A DNA stretch of 64,000 nt from Brenneria izbisi (GTDB lineage: Bacteria; Pseudomonadota; Gammaproteobacteria; Enterobacterales; Enterobacteriaceae), in the NCBI RefSeq assembly GCF_025840185.1, contig NZ_JAMPJU010000014.1, forward strand, positions 28,085 through 92,084. Direction: 5' to 3'. Below, one piece after another: positions 1 through 10,030 of the stretch. Every line of letters starts with the position of its first letter. The stretch's first letter is position 1. The notes below the pieces were generated by a model. That model was not told the origin of the DNA and did not search any database. It saw only the letters and a list, made by a program, of their open reading frames with translations. Position numbers and translations under genes: made by a program.

Positions 1-287
1 TTTTCCGTCAGGGCTTCATGCAATAACGTGTTGGCGCGCAATGTATTGACACAAATCCATTCGTTCTGTTGCGTTTGCGTTAGTTCCCAACTGTGAGGAT
101 ATTTGCGTTTCGGATTCGCGGATGTCGAATACCAGACGGTGTCGCCCGGCGTCGCGCACCCCGTCATCGCTCCGGTGTTGGCGCAGTGCAGTGTGAATGT
201 TTCGCCCTGCGGCGTGACCACATCGGCGAGAAAGCGTTTGTAGCGTTTAATCAGTCTGGCTGGTTGCAAGCGAGGCGTAAATTGCAT
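1..287 (-). CDS. sfsA: SfsA family DNA-binding protein, N-terminal part only
   Basis: The minus-strand frame starts at ATG 287-285 ([20 protein letters not shown]) and stays open to the window edge, giving about 95 codons of a protein that is about 234 residues in E. coli. The segments [12 protein letters not shown] and [20 protein letters not shown] are typical of SfsA (sugar fermentation stimulation protein), a nucleic-acid-binding protein linked to maltose gene expression. Gene order sfsA-thpR-hrpB-mrcB is as in E. coli. thpR ends 7 bp upstream on the same strand, so the two are probably co-transcribed. The C-terminus lies outside the window. Confidence 0.9.
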   Translation of the reverse strand, partial: MQFTPRLQPARLIKRYKRFLADVVTPQGETFTLHCANTGAMTGCATPGDTVWYSTSANPKRKYPHSWELTQTQQNEWICVNTLRANTLLHEALTE

Positions 288-294
288 GGGTATC

Positions 295-837
295 CTATTG
301 TGAGCGTGGTTTGGTCAGCGGCCAGCTAGCCAATGTCTGATAACGGGTTCTGCCGTTCTCAAACAGCGATTGATAAAGCGAGAAATGATCCATATTTACC
401 GACCAACTGAAATCAGCCTGCGGTAAGCTCACCGCTCTGGTCGCGCCGCGCAGCAGGGTAATATGAGGATGGAAGGGCTGAGATGTCTGATGGCAACCAT
501 TACGGGCCGCCTGCGAGCGTAGCAATCCGGCCAGTTGCAGCAGACCGCGCGGCGCCTGTCGACATCCGATCCAGACCACGCCGGAGCGCGGCCATTGTCC
601 GGCGTCATTCAGGTTGATGGTAAATTCAGGCTGGGTGATGCGTCCCGCCAGCGTGCGCAGCGCCTGTTCTTTCTGTTCGCTCACCTCGCCCAGAAAAGCC
701 AACGTCAGGTGAAGGTTGGCCGCGGCTACTGGACGACCGGCTTCAGGCGGGAAATGTTCAGCGCGCCAGCGGATAATATCCTGCCGGATTTCTTCGGGTA
801 GCGTTAAGGCAAAAAACAACCGGCGGGCGATGTGCAT
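295..837 (-). CDS. thpR: RNA 2',3'-cyclic phosphodiesterase (2H family, LigT/ThpR)
   Basis: The product has both HxT motifs of the 2H phosphoesterase fold: HLTLAF near residue 41 and HPHITLL near residue 122. The catalytic histidines lie in these motifs. The family opens 2',3'-cyclic phosphates on RNA and can join tRNA halves through 2'-5' bonds in vitro. I chose the ATG at 837 ([18 protein letters not shown]) because it fits the family N-terminus and has a purine-rich stretch upstream. An in-frame ATG at 873 would add 12 residues but has no ribosome site. Length is 180 aa against 176 in E. coli. It is divergent from hrpB with about 85 bp between them. Confidence 0.92.
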   Translation of the reverse strand: MHIARRLFFALTLPEEIRQDIIRWRAEHFPPEAGRPVAAANLHLTLAFLGEVSEQKEQALRTLAGRITQPEFTINLNDAGQWPRSGVVWIGCRQAPRGLLQLAGLLRSQAARNGCHQTSQPFHPHITLLRGATRAVSLPQADFSWSVNMDHFSLYQSLFENGRTRYQTLASWPLTKPRSQ

Positions 838-922
838 CTCTATCTCTCTGATCTCATCCGATGCGACTTTCATTCGATGCTACAATGCCCGCCGCTGAAA
901 GTTAACCTTTATGGAGATTTCT

Positions 923-3382
923 GTGATTTTACCGCCCGTCAGCGCCGTATTAAATGATGTCGTCTCGGCGTTGCATACTTCGCCTCAGGTGTTGCTCAAT
1001 GCGCCTACCGGCGCCGGGAAATCCACCTGGCTACCGCTGCAACTGCTGCAACAGGGTAATCTGCGCGGACGAATCATCATGCTTGAACCCCGCCGATTGG
1101 CGGCGAAAAGCGTGGCCTGGCGGCTGGCGCAGCAATTGGGTGAAGAGCCGGGGCGAACGGTAGGTTACCGGATGCGGGCGGAAAGCCGGGTTAGCGCCGC
1201 GACGCGTCTGGAGGTGGTCACCGAAGGGATATTGACGCGTCTATTGCAGCAGGATGCCGAGTTGCAGGATGTCGCGCTGGTGATCCTGGATGAGTTTCAC
1301 GAGCGTAGTCTGCAAGCTGATCTGGCGCTGGCGTTATTGTTGGATGTGCAGCAAGGGCTGCGTGAGGATTTGAAACTGCTGATCATGTCCGCCACGCTGG
1401 ATAATACGCGGCTTTCCGCCTTGTTGCCGTCATCGGTTTGTATTGTATCCGCGGGGCGCGGTTATCCGGTCGAACGTCATTATATGCCGCTGAACAGTCA
1501 GGAGCGGCTGGAAGAGGGCGTTGCCCGTCAGGTCAGGCGTCTTATGGCGGAGCAGGCCGGTTCGCTGCTGCTGTTTTTACCCGGCGTGGCCGAAATTAAA
1601 CGCGTGCAGGCGCTGCTGGAAAACAGCATAACGGATGATGTGGATTTGTGTCCGTTGTACGGCGCGCTGACGTTGGCGGAACAGCAAAAAGCGATCCTGC
1701 CGGCGGCGGCGGGGCGCCGTAAAGTGGTGCTGGCGACCAATATTGCGGAAACCAGCCTGACCATCGAAGGTATTCGTTTGGTCATTGATTGCGGTCTGGA
1801 GCGGGTGGCGCGTTTCGACGTGAAAAGCGGCTTAACCCGATTGGTCACGCAGCGTATCAGCCAGGCATCGATGGTTCAGCGCGCCGGACGCGCCGGGCGA
1901 CTAAGTCCGGGTATTTGCTGGCATCTCTGTTCACGCGAGCAAGCCGAGCGCGCGGCGGCGCAAAGCGATGCCGAAATACTTAACAGCGATCTGAGCAGTT
2001 TCTGGCTGGATTTATTGCAGTGGGGTTGTACGGATGCGGCGCAGCTTACCTGGCTGGATACGCCGCCGCCTGCCGCCTTGCAATCAGCCCGGAATTTGCT
2101 GGGCCAGTTGAAAATTACCGATCAGCAGGATCGACTGACTGCCGCAGGACGCAAGATCGCCGCGCTTGGTTGCGATGTCCGGCTGGCAACCATGCTGTTC
2201 GCCGCCGCCGAACATCGCATTGATGTACAAAGCGACGATGTGCTGACGACTGCGGGGTGTCTGGCGGCGATCCTTGAAGAGCCGCCGCGTGGCGGATCGA
2301 TTAATCTGCTGGACTGGCTGCATCGGCCATTGCCGCACTGGGTTCGGCGCGGACAGCAACTAACGCGCCGTCTGGCGCCGGTAGCCGGTCGTATCAATAG
2401 CGCGTGGGCCGCCTGGTTGCTGGCGCAGGCTTTTGCCGATCGCATTGCCCGGCGGCGCAGTCAGGATGGCCGCTATCAATTGGCTGGCGGCATCGGGGCG
2501 ATGATGGCGGACGATGATGCGCTGTCTGGCGCGGATTGGCTGTTGGCGCCCGCGCTATTGCACAACAGTCATTCAGCGGATGCGCGTATCCTGCTGGCGT
2601 TACCCCTGGAGATCGACCAACTGGCGCGGCAGTTGCCGATGTTGGTCAGCGAGCATAACGTCGTGCGGTGGGACGAGGAAAAAGGCACGTTGCGCGCCAG
2701 CAAACGCAGTCAGATTGGTCACCTGATATTACAGACGCGTCCATTGACGAAACCGTCTGATGAAGAGCTGCATCAGGCGATGCTGGGCTGGTTGCGGGAA
2801 CAAGGGCTGGCGGCGTTGAACTGGCAACCCGCGGCGGCGCAGTTGCGCGCCCGCTTGCAATGCGCCCGACAATGGCTGCCGGAAGTTGACTGGCCGCGGG
2901 TGGATGAGGAGACATTGCTGGCTACGCTGGAATCCTGGTTGCTGCCATCTTTAGCCGGTGTGCGTGATTTGCGCGGGTTACGGCAGGTGGATCTGAGCGA
3001 CGCGTTGCTGCGGTTGCTGGACTGGCCTTTGCGTCAGCGGCTGGATAGTGCGCTGCCGAGCCATTACACTGTGCCCGGCGGCAGCCGTTTACCCATCGCC
3101 TATGATGAAGATAAACCGCCGGTGCTGTCGGTACGGCTACAGGAAATGTTTGGCGAGCGGCAAAGCCCGCGGCTGGCGGAAGGACGGGTAGCGCTGGTGT
3201 TGGCGCTCTTATCGCCGGCCCAACGTCCATTGCAGATTACGCGTGATTTGGCGGCCTTCTGGCAAGGCGCTTACCGTGACGTGCAAAAAGAGATGAAAGG
3301 CCGTTATCCCAAACATGTCTGGCCCGACGATCCGGCAAATACGGCGCCGACCAGACGCACCAGGAAATATCAGAATCACTAA
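923..3382 (+). CDS. hrpB: ATP-dependent RNA helicase HrpB
   Basis: This is a DEAH-type helicase of about 819 aa. Walker A is APTGAGKST near residue 30, the DExH motif is LDEFHER, SAT is MSATLD, and motif VI is QRAGRAGR. The characteristic HrpB C-terminal region follows. I prefer GTG 923 as the start because GGAG lies 7 bases upstream. ATG 911 is in frame but has no ribosome site. The substrate is not established. It lies upstream of mrcB as in E. coli, with about 100 bp between them. Confidence 0.93.
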   Translation: MILPPVSAVLNDVVSALHTSPQVLLNAPTGAGKSTWLPLQLLQQGNLRGRIIMLEPRRLAAKSVAWRLAQQLGEEPGRTVGYRMRAESRVSAATRLEVVTEGILTRLLQQDAELQDVALVILDEFHERSLQADLALALLLDVQQGLREDLKLLIMSATLDNTRLSALLPSSVCIVSAGRGYPVERHYMPLNSQERLEEGVARQVRRLMAEQAGSLLLFLPGVAEIKRVQALLENSITDDVDLCPLYGALTLAEQQKAILPAAAGRRKVVLATNIAETSLTIEGIRLVIDCGLERVARFDVKSGLTRLVTQRISQASMVQRAGRAGRLSPGICWHLCSREQAERAAAQSDAEILNSDLSSFWLDLLQWGCTDAAQLTWLDTPPPAALQSARNLLGQLKITDQQDRLTAAGRKIAALGCDVRLATMLFAAAEHRIDVQSDDVLTTAGCLAAILEEPPRGGSINLLDWLHRPLPHWVRRGQQLTRRLAPVAGRINSAWAAWLLAQAFADRIARRRSQDGRYQLAGGIGAMMADDDALSGADWLLAPALLHNSHSADARILLALPLEIDQLARQLPMLVSEHNVVRWDEEKGTLRASKRSQIGHLILQTRPLTKPSDEELHQAMLGWLREQGLAALNWQPAAAQLRARLQCARQWLPEVDWPRVDEETLLATLESWLLPSLAGVRDLRGLRQVDLSDALLRLLDWPLRQRLDSALPSHYTVPGGSRLPIAYDEDKPPVLSVRLQEMFGERQSPRLAEGRVALVLALLSPAQRPLQITRDLAAFWQGAYRDVQKEMKGRYPKHVWPDDPANTAPTRRTRKYQNH

Positions 3383-3390
3383 TTTCAGAC

Positions 3391-3422
3391 GTTTCCGCTT
3401 CCTTGATGTGTACGGCGGAAAC
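3391..3422. repeat. Stem-loop between hrpB and mrcB
   Basis: GTTTCCGC (3391-3398) and GCGGAAAC (3415-3422) are perfect 8-bp inverted arms around a 16-base loop. No T-run follows on either strand. It could be an attenuating or RNA-stabilising hairpin before mrcB. I have no further evidence for a role. Confidence 0.4.
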
Positions 3423-3484
3423 AGAGTAGACGGCTTGAGCGCAGAGCAGGTGGCCGTTAACAACCTGATGGAGAAGCAACAGTA

Positions 3485-5959
3485 ATGTCTCGGGATGATC
3501 GCGAACCTATCGGGCGCAAAGGAAGGGCGTCAGGACGTAAACCTACACGCAGGCAGGCAATACGACGTCACAGGGACGATGACTACAATGATGATTATGA
3601 AGATGATCAGGGCGATTTTGATGATGATGACGGCGATGACGATGAGGACTCGATGACGCAGAAACCGCGTAAGAAACGAAGCTGGCTGGGACTGTTTATC
3701 AAACTGTCTCTGGTCTTTGCGGTCGTGTTGGCGATTTATGGCGTGTACCTCGACAGCCAGATCCGTAGCCGTATTGAAGGCAAGGTATGGCAACTGCCCG
3801 CGGCGGTATATGGTCGGATGGTTAACCTTGAACCGGGCATGTCTTACAACCAGAAAGAGATGATGAGTCTGCTGGAAGGTATGCAGTATCGTCAGGTCAG
3901 CCGCATCACCAGACCGGGGGAGTTCAGCGTTCGCGGCAACAGTATTGAAATGTTGCGGCGTCCGTTTGATTTCCCGGACAGTAAAGAAGGGCAGATCCGC
4001 GCGCGTCTGACGTTTAACAATGATCGTCTGGCGCAGATCCAGAATCTGGATAACCAGCGTAATTTCGGTTTCTTCCGCCTCGATCCGAAGCTGATCACCA
4101 TGATGCAGTCGCCGAATGGCGAGCAACGTCTGTTTGTGCCGCGTTCTGGTTTCCCCGATCTGCTGGTTGATACGCTCATCGCGACCGAAGACCGCCACTT
4201 CTACGAACATGATGGGATCAGTTTGTATTCGATTGGGCGGGCGTTTCTGGCGAATATTACCGCTGGTCGCGCGGTACAGGGGGGAAGCACCCTGACGCAG
4301 CAGTTGGTGAAAAACCTGTTCCTGACCAATGAGCGTTCTTTGTGGCGTAAAGCCAACGAAGCGTATATGGCGTTGATCATGGATTATCGCTACAGCAAAG
4401 ATCGCATTCTGGAACTGTATCTGAATGAAGTGTATCTCGGTCAGAGCGGCAGCGACCAGATCCGCGGTTTTCCATTGGCCAGCCTTTATTACTTTGGTCG
4501 CCCGGTTAATGAACTGAGTCTGGATCAACAGGCGTTGCTGGTGGGCATGGTTAAAGGCGCGTCGCTGTATAATCCGTGGCGTAATCCCAAGATCACGCTG
4601 GAACGACGCAATCTGGTATTGCGTTTGTTGCAAAATCAACAAGTTATTGATGCCGACCTCTACAATATGTTGAGCGCCCGCCCGCTGGGTGTGCAACCCA
4701 AAGGGGGCGTTATCAGCCCGCAGCCTGCTTTTATGCAAGTCGTGCGGCAGGAGTTGCAGCAACGGTTGGGCGATAAGGTTAACGATCTGTCGGGCGTAAA
4801 AATCTTTACCACGCTTGATCCCGTCTCACAGGATGCGGCGGAAAAAGCGGTGGAAGAGGGGGTCCCCGCGTTGAGGGCCGCGAGGGGGGTGAATGATCTG
4901 GAATCGGCAATGGTGATTGTCGACCGCTTCAGTGGTGAGATCCGCGCCATGGTCGGCGGTTCGCAGACGCAATATGCCGGATTCAACCGTGCATTGCAGG
5001 CGCGGCGACCTGTCGGTTCTCTGGCGAAGCCGCCAACCTACCTCACAGCGTTAAGCCAGCCCGATGTCTATCGTCTGAACACCTGGCTGGCGGATGAACC
5101 GTTATCGCTCAGACAACCCAACGGGCAATTGTGGCAGCCGAAAAACTATGATCGTGAATTTCGGGGCCGCGTGATGCTGGTTGATGCGCTGGCAAACTCC
5201 CTGAACGTGCCGACGGTGAATCTGGGCATGGCCGTTGGTCTGGATCAGGTTACCGCGACGCTGAAACGGTTGGGTATCCCTGATAATGTCATTCAGCCTG
5301 TGCCGGCCATGTTGCTCGGAGCAATCAGTCTGACGCCAATGGAAGTGGCGCAGGAATATCAGACGATTGCCAGCGGCGGCAATCGTGCGCCGTTGTCGGC
5401 GTTGCGTTCGGTGATTGCGGAGGATGGCGCGGTGTTGTATCAGAGCTTCCCGCAGGCGGAACGCGCGGTTCCGGCGCAAGCGGCTTATCTGACGCTGTAC
5501 GGTATGCAGCAGGTGGTGGCGCGCGGCACATCCCGTTCGCTGGCGGTGAAATTCCCCAATTATCATCTGGCGGCGAAAACCGGTACGACCAACGATCTGC
5601 GTGATAGCTGGTTTGCCGGGATAGACGGTAAGGAAGTGGCGATCAGTTGGGTGGGGCGCGATAACAATGGTCCGGCAAAACTGACGGGCGCCAACGGCGC
5701 GCTGACCATTTATCGCCGCTATCTGGAAAATCAAACGCCGCTACCGCTGATGCTGACGCCGCCGGAAGGGATCGCGACCATGACGGTTGATGCCAGCGGC
5801 AATTTTGTCTGCAACGGCAGCAGCGCCGGACGAGCGCTGCCGGTCTGGACGGATAATCCGCAATCGTTGTGTCAGGCCGCTCAGCAACAAACTCCGCAGC
5901 AAGAGCAGCAGAGCGGCGAGGGCGTTGCCGACTGGATCAGGGAAATGTTTGGTCAGTAA
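3485..5959 (+). CDS. mrcB: Bifunctional penicillin-binding protein 1b
   Basis: This class A PBP of 824 aa polymerises and cross-links peptidoglycan at the inner membrane. It has a long acidic Asp-rich cytoplasmic tail (residues 30-55), a transmembrane helix near residues 65-87, and the UB2H linker region. The glycosyltransferase motif [12 protein letters not shown] places the catalytic Glu at residue 235. The transpeptidase motifs are SLAK (Ser512, Lys515) and KTGTT near 700. The Gln-rich C-terminal tail is normal for PBP1b. It follows hrpB as in E. coli. Downstream, where fhuA would be expected, there is no gene. Confidence 0.97.
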   Translation: MSRDDREPIGRKGRASGRKPTRRQAIRRHRDDDYNDDYEDDQGDFDDDDGDDDEDSMTQKPRKKRSWLGLFIKLSLVFAVVLAIYGVYLDSQIRSRIEGKVWQLPAAVYGRMVNLEPGMSYNQKEMMSLLEGMQYRQVSRITRPGEFSVRGNSIEMLRRPFDFPDSKEGQIRARLTFNNDRLAQIQNLDNQRNFGFFRLDPKLITMMQSPNGEQRLFVPRSGFPDLLVDTLIATEDRHFYEHDGISLYSIGRAFLANITAGRAVQGGSTLTQQLVKNLFLTNERSLWRKANEAYMALIMDYRYSKDRILELYLNEVYLGQSGSDQIRGFPLASLYYFGRPVNELSLDQQALLVGMVKGASLYNPWRNPKITLERRNLVLRLLQNQQVIDADLYNMLSARPLGVQPKGGVISPQPAFMQVVRQELQQRLGDKVNDLSGVKIFTTLDPVSQDAAEKAVEEGVPALRAARGVNDLESAMVIVDRFSGEIRAMVGGSQTQYAGFNRALQARRPVGSLAKPPTYLTALSQPDVYRLNTWLADEPLSLRQPNGQLWQPKNYDREFRGRVMLVDALANSLNVPTVNLGMAVGLDQVTATLKRLGIPDNVIQPVPAMLLGAISLTPMEVAQEYQTIASGGNRAPLSALRSVIAEDGAVLYQSFPQAERAVPAQAAYLTLYGMQQVVARGTSRSLAVKFPNYHLAAKTGTTNDLRDSWFAGIDGKEVAISWVGRDNNGPAKLTGANGALTIYRRYLENQTPLPLMLTPPEGIATMTVDASGNFVCNGSSAGRALPVWTDNPQSLCQAAQQQTPQQEQQSGEGVADWIREMFGQ

Positions 5960-6329
5960 TACGTTATTTCCCCCGATATGCCTGCTTTTGCCCCAACGGA
6001 GGGAGAGGGATGAGGCGACAGCTTCTCTCCCTTTGGCAAAGGAACCACGCAGCGCCGCCTTTGCCAGAAGCCCACGGATGGGCCGAGTGGCGGGCGCAGC
6101 CAACGCGCCTGCAATGGAAAGTATGACGGATATATACCGTTATCAGTAAAACTTGTGGTTAAGTGACAGGGAATTCCCCTACGCACGCTTCAATCCCCTT
6201 GCGGTAAATATCTTGCGGAGACGATTCCGTTAAGCCTATTATGCAATCTTTATCATAATCATTATCGTTTTCCTTTGGCCTGATAGCGGTTAATCATTCC
6301 CCTTGATTTTCATTGAAAACCAAAACGTT
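5960..6329. other. mrcB-fhuC intergenic region with stacked hairpins, where E. coli has fhuA
   Basis: No supported gene. The left part (about 6000-6085) is full of inverted repeats: GGGAGA/TCTCCC, GGCAAAGG (6035-6042) with CCTTTGCC (6058-6065), and GCCCA (6070-6074) with TGGGC (6079-6083). It may be a terminator cluster or a dispersed intergenic element. The right part carries the Fur-like box. I saw no remnant of a TonB-dependent receptor in the six frames. Confidence 0.6.
6248..6266. promoter_or_regulatory. Fur box upstream of fhuCDB
   Basis: The 19 bases CTTTATCATAATCATTATC match the classical Fur consensus GATAATGATAATCATTATC at 15 of 19 positions. The box lies about 64 bp upstream of the fhuC ATG, in the right place for iron-dependent repression of a ferric hydroxamate importer. 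Confidence 0.75.
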
Positions 6330-7127
6330 ATGCAAAATCGTAATAGATTGCCCGATGCCACATTCACTCTGAATGCGGTAAGTTTTTCCATCACAGGCCG
6401 TACATTGCTGCATCCCTTGTCGCTGACATTTCCGGTCGGTAAAGTCTGTGGTTTGATTGGACACAATGGCTCAGGGAAATCCACGCTGTTGAAAATTCTT
6501 GGTCGCCACCAGTCCGCCAGCGGCGGCAATGTGCTGCTGGGTGAACAATCAGCGGCAAACTGGGACAGCAAATCCTTTGCCCGACAGGTAGCCTATCTGC
6601 CCCAGCAGTTGCCGGCGGCGGAAGGGATGACGGTGCGTGAACTGGTCGCGATAGGCCGTTATCCCTGGCATGGCGCGCTGGGGCGTTTCGGGCGTGTCGA
6701 TCGGGAAAAAGTGGACGAAGCAATCATGCTGGTGGGACTGAATGCATTCGCCAATCGGCTGGTGGACAGCTTATCAGGCGGCGAGCGCCAACGCGCTTGG
6801 CTGGCGATGACGGTGGCGCAGGATAGCCGCTGCCTGTTGTTGGATGAACCCACTTCTGCGCTGGATATCGCCCATCAGGTCGAAGTATTGGCGCTCATTC
6901 AACGCATGAGCCGGGAACGCGGACTGACGGTGATTGCCGTTTTACATGATATTAATATGGCGGCTCGCTACTGTGATTATCTGGTGGCGTTGCGCCGTGG
7001 GGAAATGATTGCGCAAGGTGAACCGGCTGCGTTGATGCAAAGCGACGTACTGGAGAATATCTATGGCATCCCGATGGGAATATTGCCTCATCCCGGCGGC
7101 GGCGCGCCGGTAAGTTATGTTTGCTGA
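6330..7127 (+). CDS. fhuC: Ferric hydroxamate ABC transporter ATPase
   Basis: This 265-aa ABC ATPase drives uptake of hydroxamate siderophores through FhuB. Walker A is GHNGSGKST, the Q-loop is YLPQQLP, the signature is LSGGERQRAWLAM, Walker B is CLLLDEPTSALD, and the switch His is in VLHDINMAARYC. I chose ATG 6330 (MQNRNRLPD) because it gives the E. coli length. A TTG at 6303 is in frame but unlikely. It is first in fhuCDB, behind a Fur box, and fhuD begins 2 bp after its stop. Confidence 0.96.
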   Translation: MQNRNRLPDATFTLNAVSFSITGRTLLHPLSLTFPVGKVCGLIGHNGSGKSTLLKILGRHQSASGGNVLLGEQSAANWDSKSFARQVAYLPQQLPAAEGMTVRELVAIGRYPWHGALGRFGRVDREKVDEAIMLVGLNAFANRLVDSLSGGERQRAWLAMTVAQDSRCLLLDEPTSALDIAHQVEVLALIQRMSRERGLTVIAVLHDINMAARYCDYLVALRRGEMIAQGEPAALMQSDVLENIYGIPMGILPHPGGGAPVSYVC

Positions 7128-7129
7128 CA

Positions 7130-8041
7130 ATGTCTGAATTATTCCTTCCCGCAGCGTTGCCGGATCACCGGCGACGCCGTCTATTGACTGCCTTGCTGCT
7201 GTCTCCCCTGATGTATTCCTCAACCAGTTATGGCGCCACGTATCCTGATCTTGAACGGATAGTCGCGCTCGAATGGCTGCCGGCAGAGTTACTGATGGCG
7301 CTGGGGATCACGCCGCTGGCGATAGCCGATAAACCGAACTATCGCTTGTGGGTGAGTGAACCGGCCCTCCCGGAGCGGGTGATTGACGTCGGGTTGCGTA
7401 CTGAACCCAATCTTGAACAACTAACTTTACTGAAACCCTCGCTCATTCTGTATTCAGAAGGCTATGGCCCTTCGGTCCAAAAGATGACCCGTATCTCACC
7501 CATTCTGGGGTTCGGGTTTAGTGACAATAATGGCAAACCGCTGACGGTCGCCAGGACATCGCTGGCGAAACTGGCGCTGGCGCTGGGTATTCCTGACGCG
7601 GCGGAACAACATTTAGCGCGACTTTCACAATTTATGCGCCAGTCGGCCATCAGGCTGCAACCTTATACCCAACGCCCGCTATTACTGTTATCGCTGTTGG
7701 ATGCGCGTCATGTACTGGTTATGGGTAAAAACAGTTTGTTTCAGGAAGTGATGGATGACATTGGCATCGAAAACGCCTGGCAGGGCGAAACCAATTTCTG
7801 GGGCAGCGCGGTGGTGGGTATTGAACGTCTGGCGGAAATTGATAATGCGCATGCGCTCTGTTTCGATCATGGCAATAGCGAGTTGATCGCACAGGTGGCT
7901 CGTAGTCCGCTGTGGCAGGCGATGCCATTTATCCGCGAACAGCGTTGGCAGCGTGTGCCTGCGGTCTGGTTGTATGGCGGCACGCTGTCGGCCATGCGGT
8001 TTGCTGAGGTTCTGGCGCAGGCGCTGGAGGAACGGGGGTGA
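7130..8041 (+). CDS. fhuD: Ferric hydroxamate periplasmic binding protein
   Basis: The product (303 aa) is a class III periplasmic binding protein for ferrichrome-type siderophores. The N-terminus carries an Arg run (DHRRRRLL) followed by a hydrophobic stretch, which resembles a Tat-type signal as in E. coli FhuD. Family-typical segments are RIVALEWLPAELL, NYRLWVSEP, VGLRTEPNLE and NAWQGETNFWGS. The ATG at 7130 is chosen over a TTG at 7121, which would overlap fhuC. The stop overlaps the fhuB start by 3 bases, so translation is probably coupled. Confidence 0.95.
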   Translation: MSELFLPAALPDHRRRRLLTALLLSPLMYSSTSYGATYPDLERIVALEWLPAELLMALGITPLAIADKPNYRLWVSEPALPERVIDVGLRTEPNLEQLTLLKPSLILYSEGYGPSVQKMTRISPILGFGFSDNNGKPLTVARTSLAKLALALGIPDAAEQHLARLSQFMRQSAIRLQPYTQRPLLLLSLLDARHVLVMGKNSLFQEVMDDIGIENAWQGETNFWGSAVVGIERLAEIDNAHALCFDHGNSELIAQVARSPLWQAMPFIREQRWQRVPAVWLYGGTLSAMRFAEVLAQALEERG

Positions 8042-10029
8042 TCGCGGTTAAAAAACAGACGTTGCCCATTCTGCTGATCGGTTTGTTGTCGGCGATCGCG
8101 CTGAGTCTGGGCGCGTACAATTTACAGCGTCAGTTGCCTGTGGCGCTATGGCTGCAAGGGTTCTGGCAGCCGGATACTGACGATATTCGTCAATTACTGT
8201 TTCACTATAGTTTGCTGCCGCGCATGGCGCTTGCCTTGCTGGTCGGCGCCGGTCTGGGGTTATGCGGCGTCTTATTCCAGCAGGTGTTGCGTAACCCGCT
8301 GGCGGAACCGTCGACGCTGGGGATTGCGTCCGGGGCGCAACTGGGCATTACGGTGGTGACGCTCTGGTCGGTGCCGGGGGGAATGGCGATTCAGCAGATC
8401 GCGGCGATGATCGGCGCATTAACGGTGGGCGGGCTGGTGTTTGGCGTCGCCTGGGGAAAACGGCTCTCGCCGGTTACCCTGATCCTGGCCGGGTTGGTGC
8501 TGAGTTTTTATTGCGGGGCGGTGAACCAGTTATTCGCGCTGTTTCACCATGAACAACTGCAAAATTTGTTTCTGTGGAGCAGCGGTGCGTTGAATCAGCA
8601 GGACTGGCGCAATGTTCAGTTTGTACTGCCGCGCCTGCTGATCTGCTTTTGTCTGACGTTATTATTGCTGCGGCCTCTGACCCTGCTTGGGCTGGATGAC
8701 GGCGTAGCGCGTAATCTGGGGCTTGGGCTGTCGCTGGCGCGGTTGAGCGCGCTGGGGGTGGCGATTTTCCTGAGCGCGCAATTAGTGAATGCGGTGGGGA
8801 TTATCGGTTTCATCGGCCTGTTCGCGCCGCTGTTGGCTAAAATGCTGGGAGCCAGACGTCTGTGGCACCGCCTCTGGCTGGCGCCGTTACTGGGCGCGTT
8901 GCTGTTGGCCGTCGCCGATCAGGTGGTGATCTGGCTGACGTATGTCTGGCGCGAGGTGCCGACGGGCGCGGCCACCGCATTGCTGGGCGCGCCGTTATTA
9001 CTGTGGCTGCTGCCTCGCTTACGCAGCAATGGCTCTCCTGCGCTGATGGATCATGCCGGGGCGCCAGTCATCGAACGTCGCCAGTGGGGAGGGTGGCTGG
9101 CGTTAGGCGGTATATTGCTGGCGGCGATAACGCTGGTCGCCTTGCTGCTGGGGAAAAATGCGCAGGGGTGGCACTGGAGCAGCGGCGAACTGTTGACGGA
9201 ACTGTTGCCGTGGCGCTGGCCGCGTATTCTGGCGGCATTGGCGGCGGGGATGATGCTGGCGGTGGCGGGGACATTGATACAGAAACTGACGGGTAATCCA
9301 ATGGGCAGCCCGGAAGTGCTGGGGATCAGTTCGGGCGCGTCATTTGGCGTGATTATCCTGCTGTTTTTTGTCCCCGGTAACGCCTTTGTCTGGTTGCTTC
9401 CGGCAGGCAGCGCGGGTGCGGCGTTAACGCTATTGATCATGGTGGCGGTGGCCGGACAAGGCGGGTTTTCCACACAGCGCATGCTGCTGGCCGGGATAGC
9501 CCTGAGCATGGCTTTCACCACGGTGATCTCGCTGCTGCTGGCCAGTGGCGATCCTCGCATGGGAAACGTACTGACCTGGTTATCGGGTTCGACCTATGCG
9601 GTGGAAGCGGCTGATGCGCTGAGGACCGCCGCGATTGCCGGCGTGTTGTTGCTGGTGGTGCCGCTGTGCCAGCGCTGGTTGCGTATTCTGCCGTTGGGGA
9701 CGACGACGGCACGCGCGTTGGGCGTGGCCGTCACCCCGGTTCGTCTGTTGGTGCTGTTGCTGGCCGCGATCCTCACCGCAATGTCAACGCTGCTGGTGGG
9801 GCCAATGAGCTTCGTCGGCCTGATGGCACCGCACCTGGCGCGCATGTTGGGATTTAGTCGCGTCATGCCGCAGCTTTGTTGCTCCGCGTTACTGGGCGGC
9901 GGATTGATGGTCATGGCCGACTGGTGCGGCAGAATGGCGATGTTCCCGTATCAAATTCCGGCTGGTTTGCTGGCGACGTTTATTGGCGCGCCTTACTTTG
10001 TTTATCTGCTGCGTAAGCAGGCAAAATAA
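8038..10029 (+). CDS. fhuB: Ferric hydroxamate ABC transporter permease (double-length)
   Basis: This 663-aa inner-membrane permease is a tandem duplication of the FecCD/BtuC fold. Each half carries the loop that docks the ATPase (GNPLAEPSTLGIASGA in the first, GNPMGSPEVLGISSGA in the second). It starts with GTG inside the fhuD stop. It works with FhuC and FhuD. Uptake across the outer membrane needs a TonB-dependent receptor, which is not encoded here. Confidence 0.96.
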   Translation: MIAVKKQTLPILLIGLLSAIALSLGAYNLQRQLPVALWLQGFWQPDTDDIRQLLFHYSLLPRMALALLVGAGLGLCGVLFQQVLRNPLAEPSTLGIASGAQLGITVVTLWSVPGGMAIQQIAAMIGALTVGGLVFGVAWGKRLSPVTLILAGLVLSFYCGAVNQLFALFHHEQLQNLFLWSSGALNQQDWRNVQFVLPRLLICFCLTLLLLRPLTLLGLDDGVARNLGLGLSLARLSALGVAIFLSAQLVNAVGIIGFIGLFAPLLAKMLGARRLWHRLWLAPLLGALLLAVADQVVIWLTYVWREVPTGAATALLGAPLLLWLLPRLRSNGSPALMDHAGAPVIERRQWGGWLALGGILLAAITLVALLLGKNAQGWHWSSGELLTELLPWRWPRILAALAAGMMLAVAGTLIQKLTGNPMGSPEVLGISSGASFGVIILLFFVPGNAFVWLLPAGSAGAALTLLIMVAVAGQGGFSTQRMLLAGIALSMAFTTVISLLLASGDPRMGNVLTWLSGSTYAVEAADALRTAAIAGVLLLVVPLCQRWLRILPLGTTTARALGVAVTPVRLLVLLLAAILTAMSTLLVGPMSFVGLMAPHLARMLGFSRVMPQLCCSALLGGGLMVMADWCGRMAMFPYQIPAGLLATFIGAPYFVYLLRKQAK

Positions 10030-10030
10030 G

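Noticed and set aside
93..329. Short plus-strand frame over the sfsA start
   Set aside because: It lies antisense to sfsA and thpR coding sequence and resembles no family.
3530..4762. Long open frame antisense to mrcB (about 410 codons)
   Set aside because: It is a shadow of the GC-biased mrcB codons; the translation has no domain pattern and no ribosome site.
5102..5734. Antisense open frame within mrcB
   Set aside because: His/Arg-rich composition typical of reversed coding sequence; mrcB is certain.
8862..9296. Gly-rich frame inside fhuB
   Set aside because: Overlaps conserved fhuB coding in another frame; no start signal.
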